Origin: Notospermus geniculatus
Taxonomy: Eukaryota > Nemertea > Pilidiophora > Heteronemertea > Lineidae
DNA: 64,000 bases
Direction of reading: 5' to 3'
Assembly: GCA_002633025.1 (NCBI GenBank)
Contig: NMRB01001909.1
Coordinates: 37,139-101,138 of the forward strand
Part shown: positions 11,040 to 24,100 of the stretch, in pieces
Layout: each line of letters starts with the position of its first letter
Position numbering within the stretch: the first letter of the stretch is position 1
Position numbers and translations under genes: made by a program
The notes under the pieces: generated by a model
The model's input: only the letters and a program-made list of their open reading frames with translations
Told to the model about the DNA's origin: nothing
Databases searched by the model: none

Positions 11040-11098
11040 TCACTGCGCATGCGAATGACGTCACTTGGCTACTTGGAACATGGAGGTCGGAGAGGTAA
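11040..11098. promoter_or_regulatory. Probable bidirectional promoter, copy 1 (NRF1 + CRE sites)
   Basis: The palindromic NRF1-type site TGCGCATGCG (11044-11053) and the consensus CRE TGACGTCA (11056-11063) lie 2 bp apart in a GC-richer patch. They sit between the minus-strand PYROXD1 exons and the plus-strand EF-hand exons. A plus-strand ATGGAGGTCGGAGAG followed by the donor-like GTAAAC lies just downstream and could be a 5' leader exon. Site sequences are seen; promoter function is inferred. Confidence 0.55.
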
Positions 11099-11893
11099 AC
11101 AACCGTGTGCCGCTCTGAAAATTACCAAAAAAGAAGCACGCTGGCCGTTCGGGTGGTTGTGTGCATGAAAGCTACGGGCATCAAGGCAACACGGACTCAT
11201 CCCATCTTTTTGTGAGGGTAACGTAAACGGCATCTGAACAAGTTTGACGTATGTCAATTGTGAATTGTCATTGTCAAACCTCTAGGCCTAATTGATTAGG
11301 CCTGCATGTAGTTGTATACATTGTATAATGTACTGTACAGCATGTACAACGTGGGCGACTGGTATGGGTTGTACATGGATGCTCCACACTAAGTAGGCTA
11401 AATTAGGCCTGTCAATAGCCTATGTAGGTCAGGCTTAACTGCATCTTTAAACAAGTTGGCCTAAACCTAGGGCCTACACACACTTCTCTTTAAAGCGAAA
11501 ACCTTTGATAGGTTCGGAAATTGTCTCTAGAGGCGCCACTAGCGCCATAGTAAGAATTTTTGTGTACATGCATGAAGTACACATCCCAAACACGTATAGA
11601 GTTCTGAATTCAGTATTCATCAAGCTACACAGCCGTTATGATTGTACTTCATTTTGATACAGCTGAAAATTTCTTTTGCCATACCTACCTTTGAGGGTTT
11701 TCATCATGTTTGAACAATAGGCATGCTGCCTCATACAATCATGGGCCACCTCACCTGAAATTGTCATATAATTTGTCTATATTTTCAGGATCATCATATT
11801 CATCATGTGACCTAAATAACATCCTATCAGTGCTGAGCTTCAGAACAAGTGAAGAAGTTAGTGCCTTCAAACTATTGCTTTGTTGTGCTCAGT

Positions 11894-12169
11894 ATGGCAG
11901 ATGTCAAAATGTCACAGGCACATCTGCCAAATAAATTCCCCAGCATTTCACCTCCGAAGCCGATGCAGGGAGCTCAAAATACACGGCGGACAAATCGCAG
12001 TCAACGATCAAATCCTGAGAGAGACTCTTCTGATTTGACAGCAAGTATCCCTGGTCGGCCAGGTTCGCCTACAAATGCGATGCAGCAGACGTCATCTGGT
12101 GTTGAGTTACCAAAACTGATCCATCTGAACCCTGTAATGGAGTCGGATACAAGGAAGCAGTTTGGAAGG
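11894..12169 (+). CDS. EF-hand gene, first coding exon (copy 1 only)
   Basis: Encodes MADVKMSQAHLPNKFPSISP and ends ESDTRKQFGR, 92 codons, phase 0 at the donor GTGAGT. The ATG follows an acceptor-like TGTTGTGCTCAG at 11892; another acceptor at 11788 would give a longer 5' UTR. No equivalent is visible in copy 2. Confidence 0.75.
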
Positions 12170-15100
12170 GTGAGTTCATCTACTGAGTTCATCTACTGTT
12201 ACACTTTGTTGACAGTTGGGTTGAATTTAAGGCCTAAAATAAATAAATTTCCAACTCAGGCCTGTCTCCTATGTTGGCTCTGACCAGTGAGGCCTATACA
12301 CTGTAATAAGGAAATTCGAAGCCTTAGTCTGTATACCTTGGAGGAATTATACTCAGTATAATTCCTCCAAGTGTATACATTGCCAACAAAATCGGGTGAC
12401 ACTTGATTGACCCCAATAATGGCAATAACTGTCCTTCAGAACAGGCAACAAAATGACAGCAATTTGGAACCCTAGCTGTTGACTCATTATAGATATCAGT
12501 GATCATGCACCATAACTGATTACATGTACGTAATGGACTCCACTGCAACTAAAACACAGTGCCCATATATTACATTCCTATAGTAGGCCTACACCACTCA
12601 CAACTTAAAAATAATCCTTTGGCATTTAGAATAGAAAAAAAATGAATTTCGATTTGCAAAAAAATGTTATTTCATGTACATGTAATTCACAATAATTGCT
12701 GGCAAGTGAAGTCAGTGATCAAAAAAAAAAAAGTTGGTTTGGCATGTATTTAAAACTGGCATCACATAAGTAGTTATTGGTTACACTACCGGTAGAGTAA
12801 AGGTGGATTTTCTATTTTGTAGTGACTGAGTGTATGAGAATGTGGACAGAATGAAAGTGCAGCATTTGCATGAAATACCTTTTCCCAGTTAGAGTTTGTA
12901 TTGTTGCATTGATGGTTCACATTTTGGCAGTGACATGGCTGAATTTGAATTCTTCGTCCTCTCTTGGTTATCATTCTTGACGCTATGTCGTTTTCAGTCT
13001 GCAACCACCATGACTGGTGAACCCTTGGAATATTACAGTGAGGGTCTGACTATAGTTCAGTCCTTACCCTCACCCTCGCCTTCTCCCCGTACAAAACAAG
13101 GGCGGTCTAAAAGCAGTTCTCCATCTAAGGTGGCGTTTTTCTTTTTGGTAGAGGATCCCAGCTTTCACCTGCTACTTACTTCCTACAAATCCCACAACAA
13201 GCATTTGAATTTAGCTAGTCTAGTTCAACTAGAAGTTTTACTCTACAAATTTTGCAATATATTTTTCCATTTATACATGTACTGTATTACAGCTCTCATG
13301 TTGACACTGTGCTTTGATGATCCATACCAGACGTTGCTTTTAAGAAACAACCCACCACTTTACTCTTAACAAGTTCATCATGAAATTCCTTCCATGTAGC
13401 ATGCTTCTGCACATTCAGTATCATATAACAAATTCAAATAGAATTCAGTTTAGGTTCTCCCCCATTTGTGCTAGTATAGATTCTAGATTCAATCAACCCC
13501 AACAACTGCCCTCTCTGCTTTACCATTGATGAGATTTGGAACGTTGGTTTCCTCTTCTTCATGATTGCGAGATGGTCCATGCCCTGTGTGTTCACTAACT
13601 TGTTCATCACTTCAGATCTTTGCTTCACCAATTTAGTTGGAACACGTGAAATGTATGCTGCAGTATGCGACAGCAATCATAAGCCTCTTTGACAAACTGC
13701 AGAATCTTGGGCATCTGGTTTTCTCCTACCTGACATTAGCTGTCTCTATCAAATAAGAACCACGTGGGAGTTTTATCCTCTGTTATCTATTTTGTGGTGG
13801 CATTCAGCTCTTGATTCAGCATAAAAATTTGAGGTACCGGTACCGTAAGAAAAATTTTATACGAAGGATGTGACAGAGAATTTGAACCAGCTGGCACTTG
13901 AGGTTAGTTTAGAAAAACAATCTTTGTCAAATCCACTCTCTCATTTTTGAACAGACCATGATGTCAATAACCTTTCAGATGCAGAACATCCAAGCAGGAG
14001 TGAATACCAATATGGATGACGTTCCTAGGGACTACAACACCCAACTGCCATATCAAGGATCTTATTTCAAGTAAGCTAATCTTTCCCTATGCATTTCAGG
14101 AGAGATACATGTACTCCATGGTTTTCAAGAACATCAATAACGCATACCGGTACCGAAAATCAACAATTTCCAATGATATCATTTCATACCTCTCAGGACA
14201 TTACAATGGCAGACAGCCAACCCACTTCATGTTTTTCAACACCCCACAGAGACACGCAATTTTCTTTTCAGAAAATCCTGTCTAGTTTTTGGGCCAACAG
14301 CACTTACAACAATGTGTTATCAGGCCTATTTGTAAAATTTCGAATGGTCTACTGTGTGTTCCCTATTCAGTTACTGTTTAGGGATGTTTTTCAAGCAAAG
14401 TAGGCCTACTGTCGGGGATTTCTTTCATTTTATCAATCTGCCCCCAGTTTATGAATCAGAAAGAATTTTTGCTGCAAGCTATAATGATTTACCATGATAC
14501 AAATGGGATTTCTGCTAACATGATTAACATTGACTAAAATTCGTGTGCACCCAAATTTTGGCACCATGTGTGTCTGTGCTTAATTACTTGACCATTAAAT
14601 CAGACATATAGGTGGTCTTTGTGTGTAACCATGGACTGCAGCCTAGAACTAATCTGTCTGGTTTCTCACAGCAAGTGCTGGTATAGGCCCTACGGTACTA
14701 GGTATATTCCTTGAGTGTGTCGATAATAACATGGTTGATAGATCTACTCACACAACTGTTGAATTCTGACTTTGTTGATTGATTGGGGTGAAGTACCATA
14801 AAGGACGAACATGGGTCAGGCGAGGTGAGGACCAAGCCACCTGGGATAGTGACCCATACGTACCCCATACTCTTCTAAAAGTAAGGTGCAGGAGTTGCCT
14901 TTGCCTTTCAATGGCAACTCAACTTTGAGTAGTTGTTTGCTCTCTGTATAAGCCGAAAGGAAAAAAAATGGTGACTTGCCCATTGTGGGGAAACTCTCTC
15001 GTGGCTCGGCACCTATCATCTTAGGCCTATGGGAACAAAAGCTGTGGCATCACGTGTAAGGCCTTTTCTCATGTGGATTTACACTAGCCTTTCTGGACAA

Positions 15101-18100
15101 GCTGTATATATTGTAAAAGTAATAACTGGTTTTCAATAAAAAATGTATTAGTGCCTAACCATAAATTAAAGTCATGCAGGTAGTCCAATATGGTGGTTCT
15201 TAGGCCAATCATAATTTCTTGTGATTGAAATAAATTGAATGAATGGATTTTTTAAACCCAAAAAATACCATTTTCATGGTTTGTTCAAAAAGGTCTTGTG
15301 GTAGGCCTATCCTGATCCTTGGTTATAATAGAGTTGTCAGGCAGAGGCCTTGTTAGGATCAACATAACATAAATCATTTGGTTTTGTAAGCTTCTTTCTA
15401 TTGTTGCTTGCTATTATTCCAACTAAATCAAGCTCTAATTTCTTTTTTGGTGAACAAACAGACAATAACGTGTGCTAGCAGAACAACTGAAGATTTAAAA
15501 TGTGAGCTCTGCCAGGTCTTGATGTCAAATGGTCAGGGCACTGATGATTGTTGACTACCATGCAAAATTGCTTTTAATTTTGGCAATTTTCAGTGCGTCT
15601 GTGAACCAGATCACAGTCGATTATGTAAAAACTTTGTCTTTTTTGCCACAAAATGCAAATTTGTAAGAACTAACTTTCTGACAAGAGATGGCCACTTTTT
15701 TGGGCACTGCTTGAGGTGACTCCTTGTCATAAACTGCGATAAACGAAGGAAATTTATACTCCATGTCTGATAAAAAATTGAATCTTCCTTTTTTTGTAGG
15801 TCCTCCACAGTAATGCGTATGTACACAATCCCTCGTCGCCACCCGGACATGTTCGGTAGCCGAGACAGTTTATACTATAATAAAAAGAAAGGTGTTATCC
15901 TTCATACAGATCGCTACCAGTGGCAGGAAAAATACAGAGCGGAAAGACCAGAGGATGAAAAGTAAGTTTGCTTCGAAACTGTTGGGGTACCTTTGCAATG
16001 CCTTCCAATCAGCAGTCAATTTGTAGCCTCCCCTGTCTGCCGGGTCTGCAGGATATGGAATTGGTTTGTTTCCTTTCTCATAGGTCCCAGCGTGACCGTC
16101 TAGAAGCAGAAATTGAGCACATAGAGAGAATAAAAGGGATGAAACGACGACTTGATTCCGCTTTACCTCATCGAGTGGAACATGATTTGCTTATGGGTGG
16201 GAAAAAAGTGGAATTTACTGAGAGGTAGGTGTGACCTGTTGGAAAATATGACCAAGGCTTTTGGGTCATTCCATGCCAAATCACCTAAAATTTTGGAAAT
16301 TTTACACCAACCCCTCTCAGATTTTGGTGAAAAAATTACTAAAAATACTATAATTGAAAAATTTAATGAAACTCTTCCAAGACAAAGATACACATATTAA
16401 CTACTTATGATAAAAAAATTAAGGGCCTTATAAGTTCCGTTCCATTTAAACTTAATTTTTTTAAATATGTCAATTTCTAATGGAGTTTAGTGTTAGGGGA
16501 CAGTGCTGCCATCTCTATATCCACACATGAAGTTGGTACATTGCCACAACAATAGGTGGCAGGACTGTGCCCCTAACACTATTTTCCATTAGAAATTGCT
16601 ATATTTAAAAAATTAAGTTTACATGTATATGGAAAGAAACTTATAAGGCCTTTAATTTTTTCACCATAAGTAGGTAATATATGTATCTTTGCCTAGGAGG
16701 AATTTCATTAGATTTTTCAACTGTCTACATGGTTTTCCAGCCACCCAAATAAGGGGGTCAAAATGGCATCTTTTCATCCGGTACCAACTTTTGACCCTCC
16801 TAGAATAATAATTATGGCTCCGATCAAGCCAAAATTGCTTCTGCCGAGAGTCTGTTCCTCATATATTGTCAATAAAATGCTTTCAGGGCTAGAATACCCT
16901 ATCCTAGCCAAACTCAGATCTGTGTCTCAACTGACTAGGAAGTTATGAGTGCTCAGAAACGCTTCAGAATGAGAGTTGGGCATTTTGGGTCACAAATAGT
17001 GGGATGTTACCCGACGTTCAAAGTGCCATAATTCAAAAACTGTTCACCGAAAACACCTAAAATTTTGGATTTATTGCCTAAACACCCTATAGTATTTTTA
17101 GTAATTTTTTCAGCAAAATCTGAGGGGGACTGGTGTACACCTCTAGGTGACTTGGCATGGAATGACCCTTTTTCATGGGCTCCTAGCTCAAACTTTATGC
17201 TGCCTTCTTTAACTGCGACAGCACCAAATTGGATGCTATAGTCAAATACAAGAATGTATGAATTTTGATTTCTGGGTGGGAGCTATACAGTATGACCTTA
17301 CAGTGTCTTGTCTTCTCATTCAGCAGCACTATTCAGTTGATAGATTCCAATTCCAGTTCTTCTTTTTCTTGATCTTTTAGGGTTGATATATCTGGAGAGC
17401 TTGCTCGGTTACGTGCAATGGTGCTACCAACTGATGCCAAAGACCTATATCTGGGAAAAGGCATCGGATCAAAATTACCAAAGTAAGAAACCTCAACTTG
17501 CTCTCAAATTTTGACCTCAAATTTTCTGTTCTCAAACATTTACACAATACCCAGTCAACCTGGACTCCACAACCTAGACTCTGCGCTCCACCCCGACTTT
17601 CGCTTCTTGAGTTAGTCAGATATTAGAAAAGAAATTGGTCATTAGTGCAAAAATGTCTGTTGCCTAAAATTCTCAAACTGTTGTTTTAGATTTCACCAAG
17701 TGAACAAGCCAAGAGGACCACCTGTTCCAGATCCACCAGGTACGTATTATGGAAAAATAACGGCCAAGAAGTATGACTGACTTTCCAAGCTGGATATCCA
17801 AGAATCACACTGGGTTTTGCCAAGATTTTGGGGCACATTGGATGTTCCAATTTTCGTTGTTCTTGATATGGCGAAAATGATCCCAACAGGCTCCTTTTCA
17901 TTTCTTTACGTAAAATCCAACTTAAACCTACATGAAATTGCCAACTGTTTTGCAATTTTTACTTTCCTTATTTGCACAGTAAACATACCGGTACATGTTC
18001 CTTTTTCAGCCAGTTGAATTTACCACCACCATTTTGATTTTCGATGCATTTTGCATGCTTGATACATGTCAGTGTGAGTGCATGCTTGGTAGAACCTTGC

Positions 18101-21100
18101 TTTTACCTCATCTCAGTCAATCCTCTCCCTGGATATTAGAAGTCTTTCTTCACATTCCATCTGAACACTTTCTCCTTACAATTTATCCTGACGTAGTTTT
18201 AAGGCCTGTTTCCACTTGTGCAGTTTCCACTACACCAGTTGCCGCTGCGTTTTCTGGTGGGTGGGGCAGTTTTCATAGGCAGTGGAGTAACTAACTTGCC
18301 AATTTTGCTAAAACCATTGAAGAACTCTCCAAAACCTAGGAAACTGCACCACTCAAGGTAAAATGCAGTGGGAACTGGTGAGGGTGAAACAGGGGCTGTA
18401 TGCATAAAATTTCCCTTAAACTATTGTTCCAAACAAAAGATTGGGAAATTTTACACTTTAAAATGTTTTATGCATATGGCCCCAGACTTTTACTGTTCCC
18501 CCTCATTAATCAGGGTGCGTGCAAGGTCTTAAAAAGTCTTAAATTTGGCACTTTCATTTTCAAGGCCTTAAAAAGTCTTAAATTTGATAATTTCTGTGGG
18601 AAGGTCTTAAAAAGGTCTTAAATTTCATATCAGGGCAGTTGTAAAAAAAAGTTGGCAGGAGATGCCAGGAAATCGCATCTCTTGGCTTCTAAAAATCAAA
18701 ATTTTTCGGGGGGAGGGCCCCCAGACCCCCCGCCGAAGTACCTGCCTTCTTGACCATGTTCATCCCTGTCATTTTTCCCTCACGGAAAGTGGTCAGTGGT
18801 CTGTCCAGGTGCTTCATTTAGAAGAAAATAGGTCTTAAATTTTGCCGATACTCGGTCTTAAAAAGTCTTAAAAAGGTCTTAAATTTGGTGCTCCATAAGC
18901 TGCACGCACCCTGATTAATGAATCATTCATTAGTCATTAGTTCATAACAAAGTTATCCCATGTAGTAAAGTTCTATCAACTATTTATTCTAATCTCAAGC
19001 TGGTACTTGCTTCTTCCAATGAAATCCTTCCTACTTTGTAGTTCATTACCAAGTAATCTTGGAGTTTCAAAATTATCGACACAATCTGTTAAAGTGGAAA
19101 TTTGTAATTTCACAAAAATATCAGTACAGCAATGCAGATCAATTTAAATATACAAGTATAATACTCATACATACATATGTATTTCAAAAAAACGTTCGTT
19201 GCTCATGTGAAAATGACACTTACACGTAAAGTTCACTTGATTTTAGGCTTTTCCAGTGTTTTAATTCCAGCAGAAAATCCCAAATATTTTGCTTCTTTTA
19301 CCAGTAGTTGTCCTTAGATATTCCCACAGAGCACTTTCCCATTCTAATTTTGTAGTTTCCCTCTCTGCACCTGCTGTAATGGAACGTAATAAAGTATTTT
19401 ACCTCATCTCAGTCAATCCTCTCCCTGGATATTAGAAGTCTTTCTTCACATTCCATCTGAACACTTTCTCCTTACAATTTATCCTGACATAGTTTTAAGG
19501 CCCGTTTCCACTTGTGCAGTTTCCACTACACCAGTTGCCGCTGCGTTTTGTGGTGGGTGGGGCTGTTTTCTTAGGCATTGGAGTAACTAACTTGCCAATT
19601 TTGCTAAAACCATTGAAGAACTCTCCAAAACCTGTGAAACTGCAGCACTCAAGGTAAAATGCAGTGGGAACTGGTGAGGGTGAAACAGGGGCTGTATGCA
19701 TAAAATTTCCCGTAAACTATTTTTCCAAACAAAAGATGAGGGAAATTTTACACTTTAAAGCCCCACAGTATTGAATTTTACGATATTTTCAAAAAGTTAG
19801 GAGAGTGCACATAGAGGTTCCATAGCCTCGTGAAGGTCCCCAAAATGCTTGCCTGATACCCACTTCACAGAATCAAGGCCTAGTTTTCAGCACGCATTGG
19901 AAAAAACTGCAGGGAGAGCTCTAATGTATTCTGACAGAGCGTAGTACATTTTACACTACGCTGACGTCGTGACGTCATGCGAGAATCGCGGCGATGATTT
20001 GCGTTTTTCACATTCAATACAGTGGGGCTTTAAAATGTTTTATGCATATGGCCCCAGACTTTTACTGTTCCCCCTCATTAATGAATCATTCATTAGTCAT
20101 TAGTTCATAACAAAGTTATCCAATGTAGTAAAGCTCTGTCAACTATTTATTCTAATCTCAAGCAGGTACTTGCTTCTTCCAATGAAATCCTTCCTACTTT
20201 GTAGTTCATTACCAAGTAATCTTGGAGTTTTAAAATTATCGACACAATCTGTTAAAGTGGAAATTTGTAATTTCACAAAAATATCAGTACAGCAATGCAG
20301 ATCAATTTAAGTATACAAGTATAATACCAAAAATATATAACACCATACGTACATATTTAAAAAAAACGTTCGCTGCTCATGTGAAAATGACACTTGAGTT
20401 CACTTGATTTTAGGCTTTTCCAGTGTTTTAATTCCAGCAGAAAATCCCAAATATTTTGCTTCTTTTACCGGTAGTTGTCCTTAGATATTCCCACAGAGCA
20501 CTTTCCCATTCTAATTTTGTAGTTTCCCTCTCTGCACCTGCTGTAATGGAACGTAATAAAGTGACACTCCATGGGATTCGCCCACCCCATGGTCCTCTCA
20601 ATGTTCCTCCAGAGCGAAGCTCAGACAAGATGTTCAAACGTGAGTGTACCTGTATCCCTCTGCCGTCAATACCAGCACAAGCTAGACGTACAAAGAGTAA
20701 ACGGAAATCTGTTGACGATAGCAACATAAAATATGGAGAAACACAAAGAAAACCTCCCGTACCAAAGTTTAGCAAACCACCGTTGCCGAAGCCAACCGAC
20801 TTGTCGACAGCTACAGATGTAACTGACATAGGTACATATCTTTATGTTGCCTGATGCTTGCGCACCGTTGGCACTGAAAGAATGTCTTGTTTCACTGTCT
20901 TAATTCCCACTAGTATTGGTCGACAGATGATCACATACATGCCAGTGATAAATTTCAATTTTCTGAAACTCGCAAGGGAATACATGTATTGCGAATTCCC
21001 TCTTGCAAATTTCAGTTAAAAGGTCATCACTTCATCTCTGTATGTGTTCATGAGACTTTATCCATTGCTTGCATTTTGCATTGGGAACGGTGCATGCTAA

Positions 21101-24100
21101 CCTGCAAGAACCAATCCAGTTTCATATTATTATCAAATAAGTACCTTGTCGTCAATGTCGATTTCAAATAACAGTAGTTTGAAATGTGTTCCTCACACCT
21201 TTGGCTGATTGCTTCTCTCGTGGGTGATGAAAGGAAATTGTAAATGAAACTTCTTTGCATTTCATTGGAGATAATGTTTTACAGTTTCTCCATATTTTCT
21301 GGTTATTGCATAGGCTTTGAAATTGACAAGCACGTATGATTTAATCACTATGTAGTTGTAGCGCACGTGTTTCTGTTGACTGCACTCGCCAGAACTTAAC
21401 TTGTGTCATGCTTGGCTGGACATTTTTAAGCCTAGCGTACATCACACTTGCGACTGGAGACAACTTAGTCGCCACTGAGCTGCTGGTGACTGGGAGGATC
21501 TAGCTGAAAACGGTCGATGTACACACCCTTGCGACTTGCTGGAACTGAGATTTTGACAGTCGCCACGAGTTGCACACATGTTCAACTTTCTAGTGACTAG
21601 TTGTCCCCAGTTTCGTTCAGTCGCTGCGACTGATCAGTGCCAGTTTTCTGAAGGAAACCTAATCTCATCGAGTCTCAACGCTCCGGATGTTACCTGAGTT
21701 GCTGCCAGTCGCAAGTGCGATGTACGCAGTCAAGACATGACGACTGAATGGATCCTCCTTGTTTTACTGAGTTGCTGAATTTGCGATTTGCTTGCAACGT
21801 GTACATCACCAGAGACTGATCAGATCAGTTGCTTCTACTAGTCGCAAGTGCGATGTACGCTAGGCTTTAGGCTTATGAAAATTTGAAGAACACATGTCCA
21901 TTCCAATCTTGCAGAAAGCACAATATGTACTTCCATCTTTTGACATCGGGTTCAGAAGCCAGTTAACATTGTGTTCAAAATTGTGATGTGCTTAGCCATT
22001 GCACCTACAGCTTGCCCATGGAAACCCCTCACACAAACCCTTATGAAAATATCCTTCGGCTGTGTTCAGTGTAGTCGGACTGAGCCTCATTAAGGCAGTT
22101 TAACTATCAATGAACAGTGATGGTGTACCAGTGATATTGGGAGAGGTCACATCAGGGGTGGTCATTGCTGAAAGGGGGTGGTTGCATTGAAGCTGTGAAT
22201 GAATTAGGATTAACTGGTGCATGACTCTCTGACATGATGGATCAAATGTCCCTAACAAGAAGGCGCTAACTTCGTAGAATTTTCTTCACATTTTAACACT
22301 GCTGCATGTGTGCGAGTGCCTAAATGATCGGTTTGATGTGTGATTTATTGGTGACCATGTTTTGAGATGATGTGATGAGGACATCCTTTTCTTTCCAGTT
22401 TTTTTAGTGCCCATATTAGCACATTCCTTCCCAGTTAATTGTCAGAAGAGCTTGTCATGGAGTGACCAAAGTGATATGATCATGTGACAGATGACATTTT
22501 CATAGACAAATGTCTCGCATATATGACCTCACCAATTCGAGAACCAAATGACACTAATATGAAATACGCCATTGAAACATTCTCTTTCCTTTTAACAGAA
22601 TTACTGGACAGCCCAGCAGGTATATTTGTGGCAAAGTTTTCCCTCCCTTATAGCTCAGCAGTGCTGACTTGTCCTTAATATGCATGTTCCTTCCAATAGA
22701 TAATACCGGTATCTGATTCCTTCCTCTATATGTCTGAACTCTCAATCCTACTGTTCATTTCACTGCCTCATCAAACCTCTCCCTCTACTACTACCTTGGT
22801 ATTCCTCATAGTCTTTCCAATCCTTTGGCTTCAAAACACATTTGGAGTCTGTCTCCACACACCCTCAATGACACACTGTGTTCATGTGTTGTCTGTCCTG
22901 ATAAACAGATAAACTCATACATGACAAGACGTGAAAGACATGTACAATGTATACTATTACACCATACTATCCATAACGTTGGTGTTGTCGCCTTTGGTAA
23001 ACGACCAAGATTGATTCCCAATATACCGAATACATTTTGATGTGACAAGCAGTGACTGTAGCGTTCAAACATTTGTTTTATACTTCACAGAAAACCCTGA
23101 GAGTCTCTAAATGATAAACAGGACCAAGTCATTCCATAGGATGGTCCAAAATCCGCAAAAAAATGACATCGTGTTGAACAGCTGTCAGAGCAGACGCTCG
23201 AATTCACTGCGCATGCGAATGACGTCACTTGGCTACTTGGAACATGGAGGTCGGGGAGGTAAACAACCGTGTGCCGCTCTGAAAATTACCAAAAAAGAAG
23301 CACACGCTGGTCGTTTGTGTGGTTGTATGCATGAAAGCTACGGGAATCAAAGCAACACGGACTCATCCCATCTTTTTGTGAGGGTAACGTAAACGGCATC
23401 TGAACAAGTTTGACGGATGTCAAGTTGTGATTTTGTCAAACCTAATTAATTGTATACATTGTATACCGGTAATGTACTACTGTTTGAAGGCACTAACTGT
23501 ACAACATGTACTGTACAACATGTACTGTACAACATGTACAACGTGGGTATTGGCCGACTGGTATGGCTTGTACATGGATGCTCCACACTAAGTAGGCTAA
23601 TTAGGCCTATCAATATGTAGGCCTAGGTCAGGCTTGACTGCATCTTTATGACTTTAAACATGGAGGTATTATTGAGAAGGAGCGAGCACGGCCCTAATCA
23701 CTGTGACCACAATTCCACGCCCCCATTGTTTGCCTTTGTTCCCGCGTATTGTCCGGTACGCAAGCTGAGCTCCTTGAAGGCAATCATGAATTCCGCACAA
23801 CTCTCAAAGTGCAGCGCCATCTATAATTGATATCGCGTCGACCCAATCATATTCTTGCGTTTTTCTCCACTTTGGGAATTAGATAACCGGCTATTTCGAC
23901 GACAACTCAATTTGATAAACTTTCCCCTGTATTTTAGTGAAAAAATCATCGAAAAAGACCAATTTCCAATAAAGATATCTACGTTTTAAGGTGAACATGA
24001 TAATGATAATGATAGGGAGATTCTTCGCATTTGAAAAGTTTGAAGAGGATTGCGTTATGATAGTTTAAAAGATGATTAGTTCAGGTAACATGTACGGGTG

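Larger units (their letters stand above)
18101..19396. repeat. Intra-copy tandem duplication, first unit
   Basis: The block from TTTTACCTCATCTCAGTC to ...ACGTAATAAAGT is repeated at 19397-20562. It contains an intron segment and the first 40 bp of exon 8. The two units differ by one inserted element each (18511-18913 here, 19760-20028 in the second). Confidence 0.88.
10700..22845. repeat. Large direct duplication, copy 1
   Basis: From the sequence beginning GTCTCTGTCTCCACACACC this unit runs to TTCAAAACACATTTGG at 22845, where the same opening sequence resumes at 22846. It carries the shared promoter interval, the first coding exon and eight further exons of the EF-hand gene. Compared with copy 2 it has extra elements at 16263-17168, 18511-18913 and 19760-20028, a 1.3-kb internal tandem duplication, and a ~0.9-kb block (about 20975-21885) missing from copy 2. 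Confidence 0.93.

Noticed and set aside
11083-11098. ATGGAGGTCGGAGAG followed by GTAAAC as the coding start of the EF-hand gene
   Set aside because: Joined to the exon beginning at 11893 it reads into a stop within 15 codons, so it can at most be a leader exon or an upstream frame.
20428-20829. Minus-strand reading frame of 133 codons opposite EF-hand exon 8 (also at 30688-31089)
   Set aside because: It is the antisense shadow of a conserved plus-strand exon with good splice sites and phase; its repetition only reflects the duplication.
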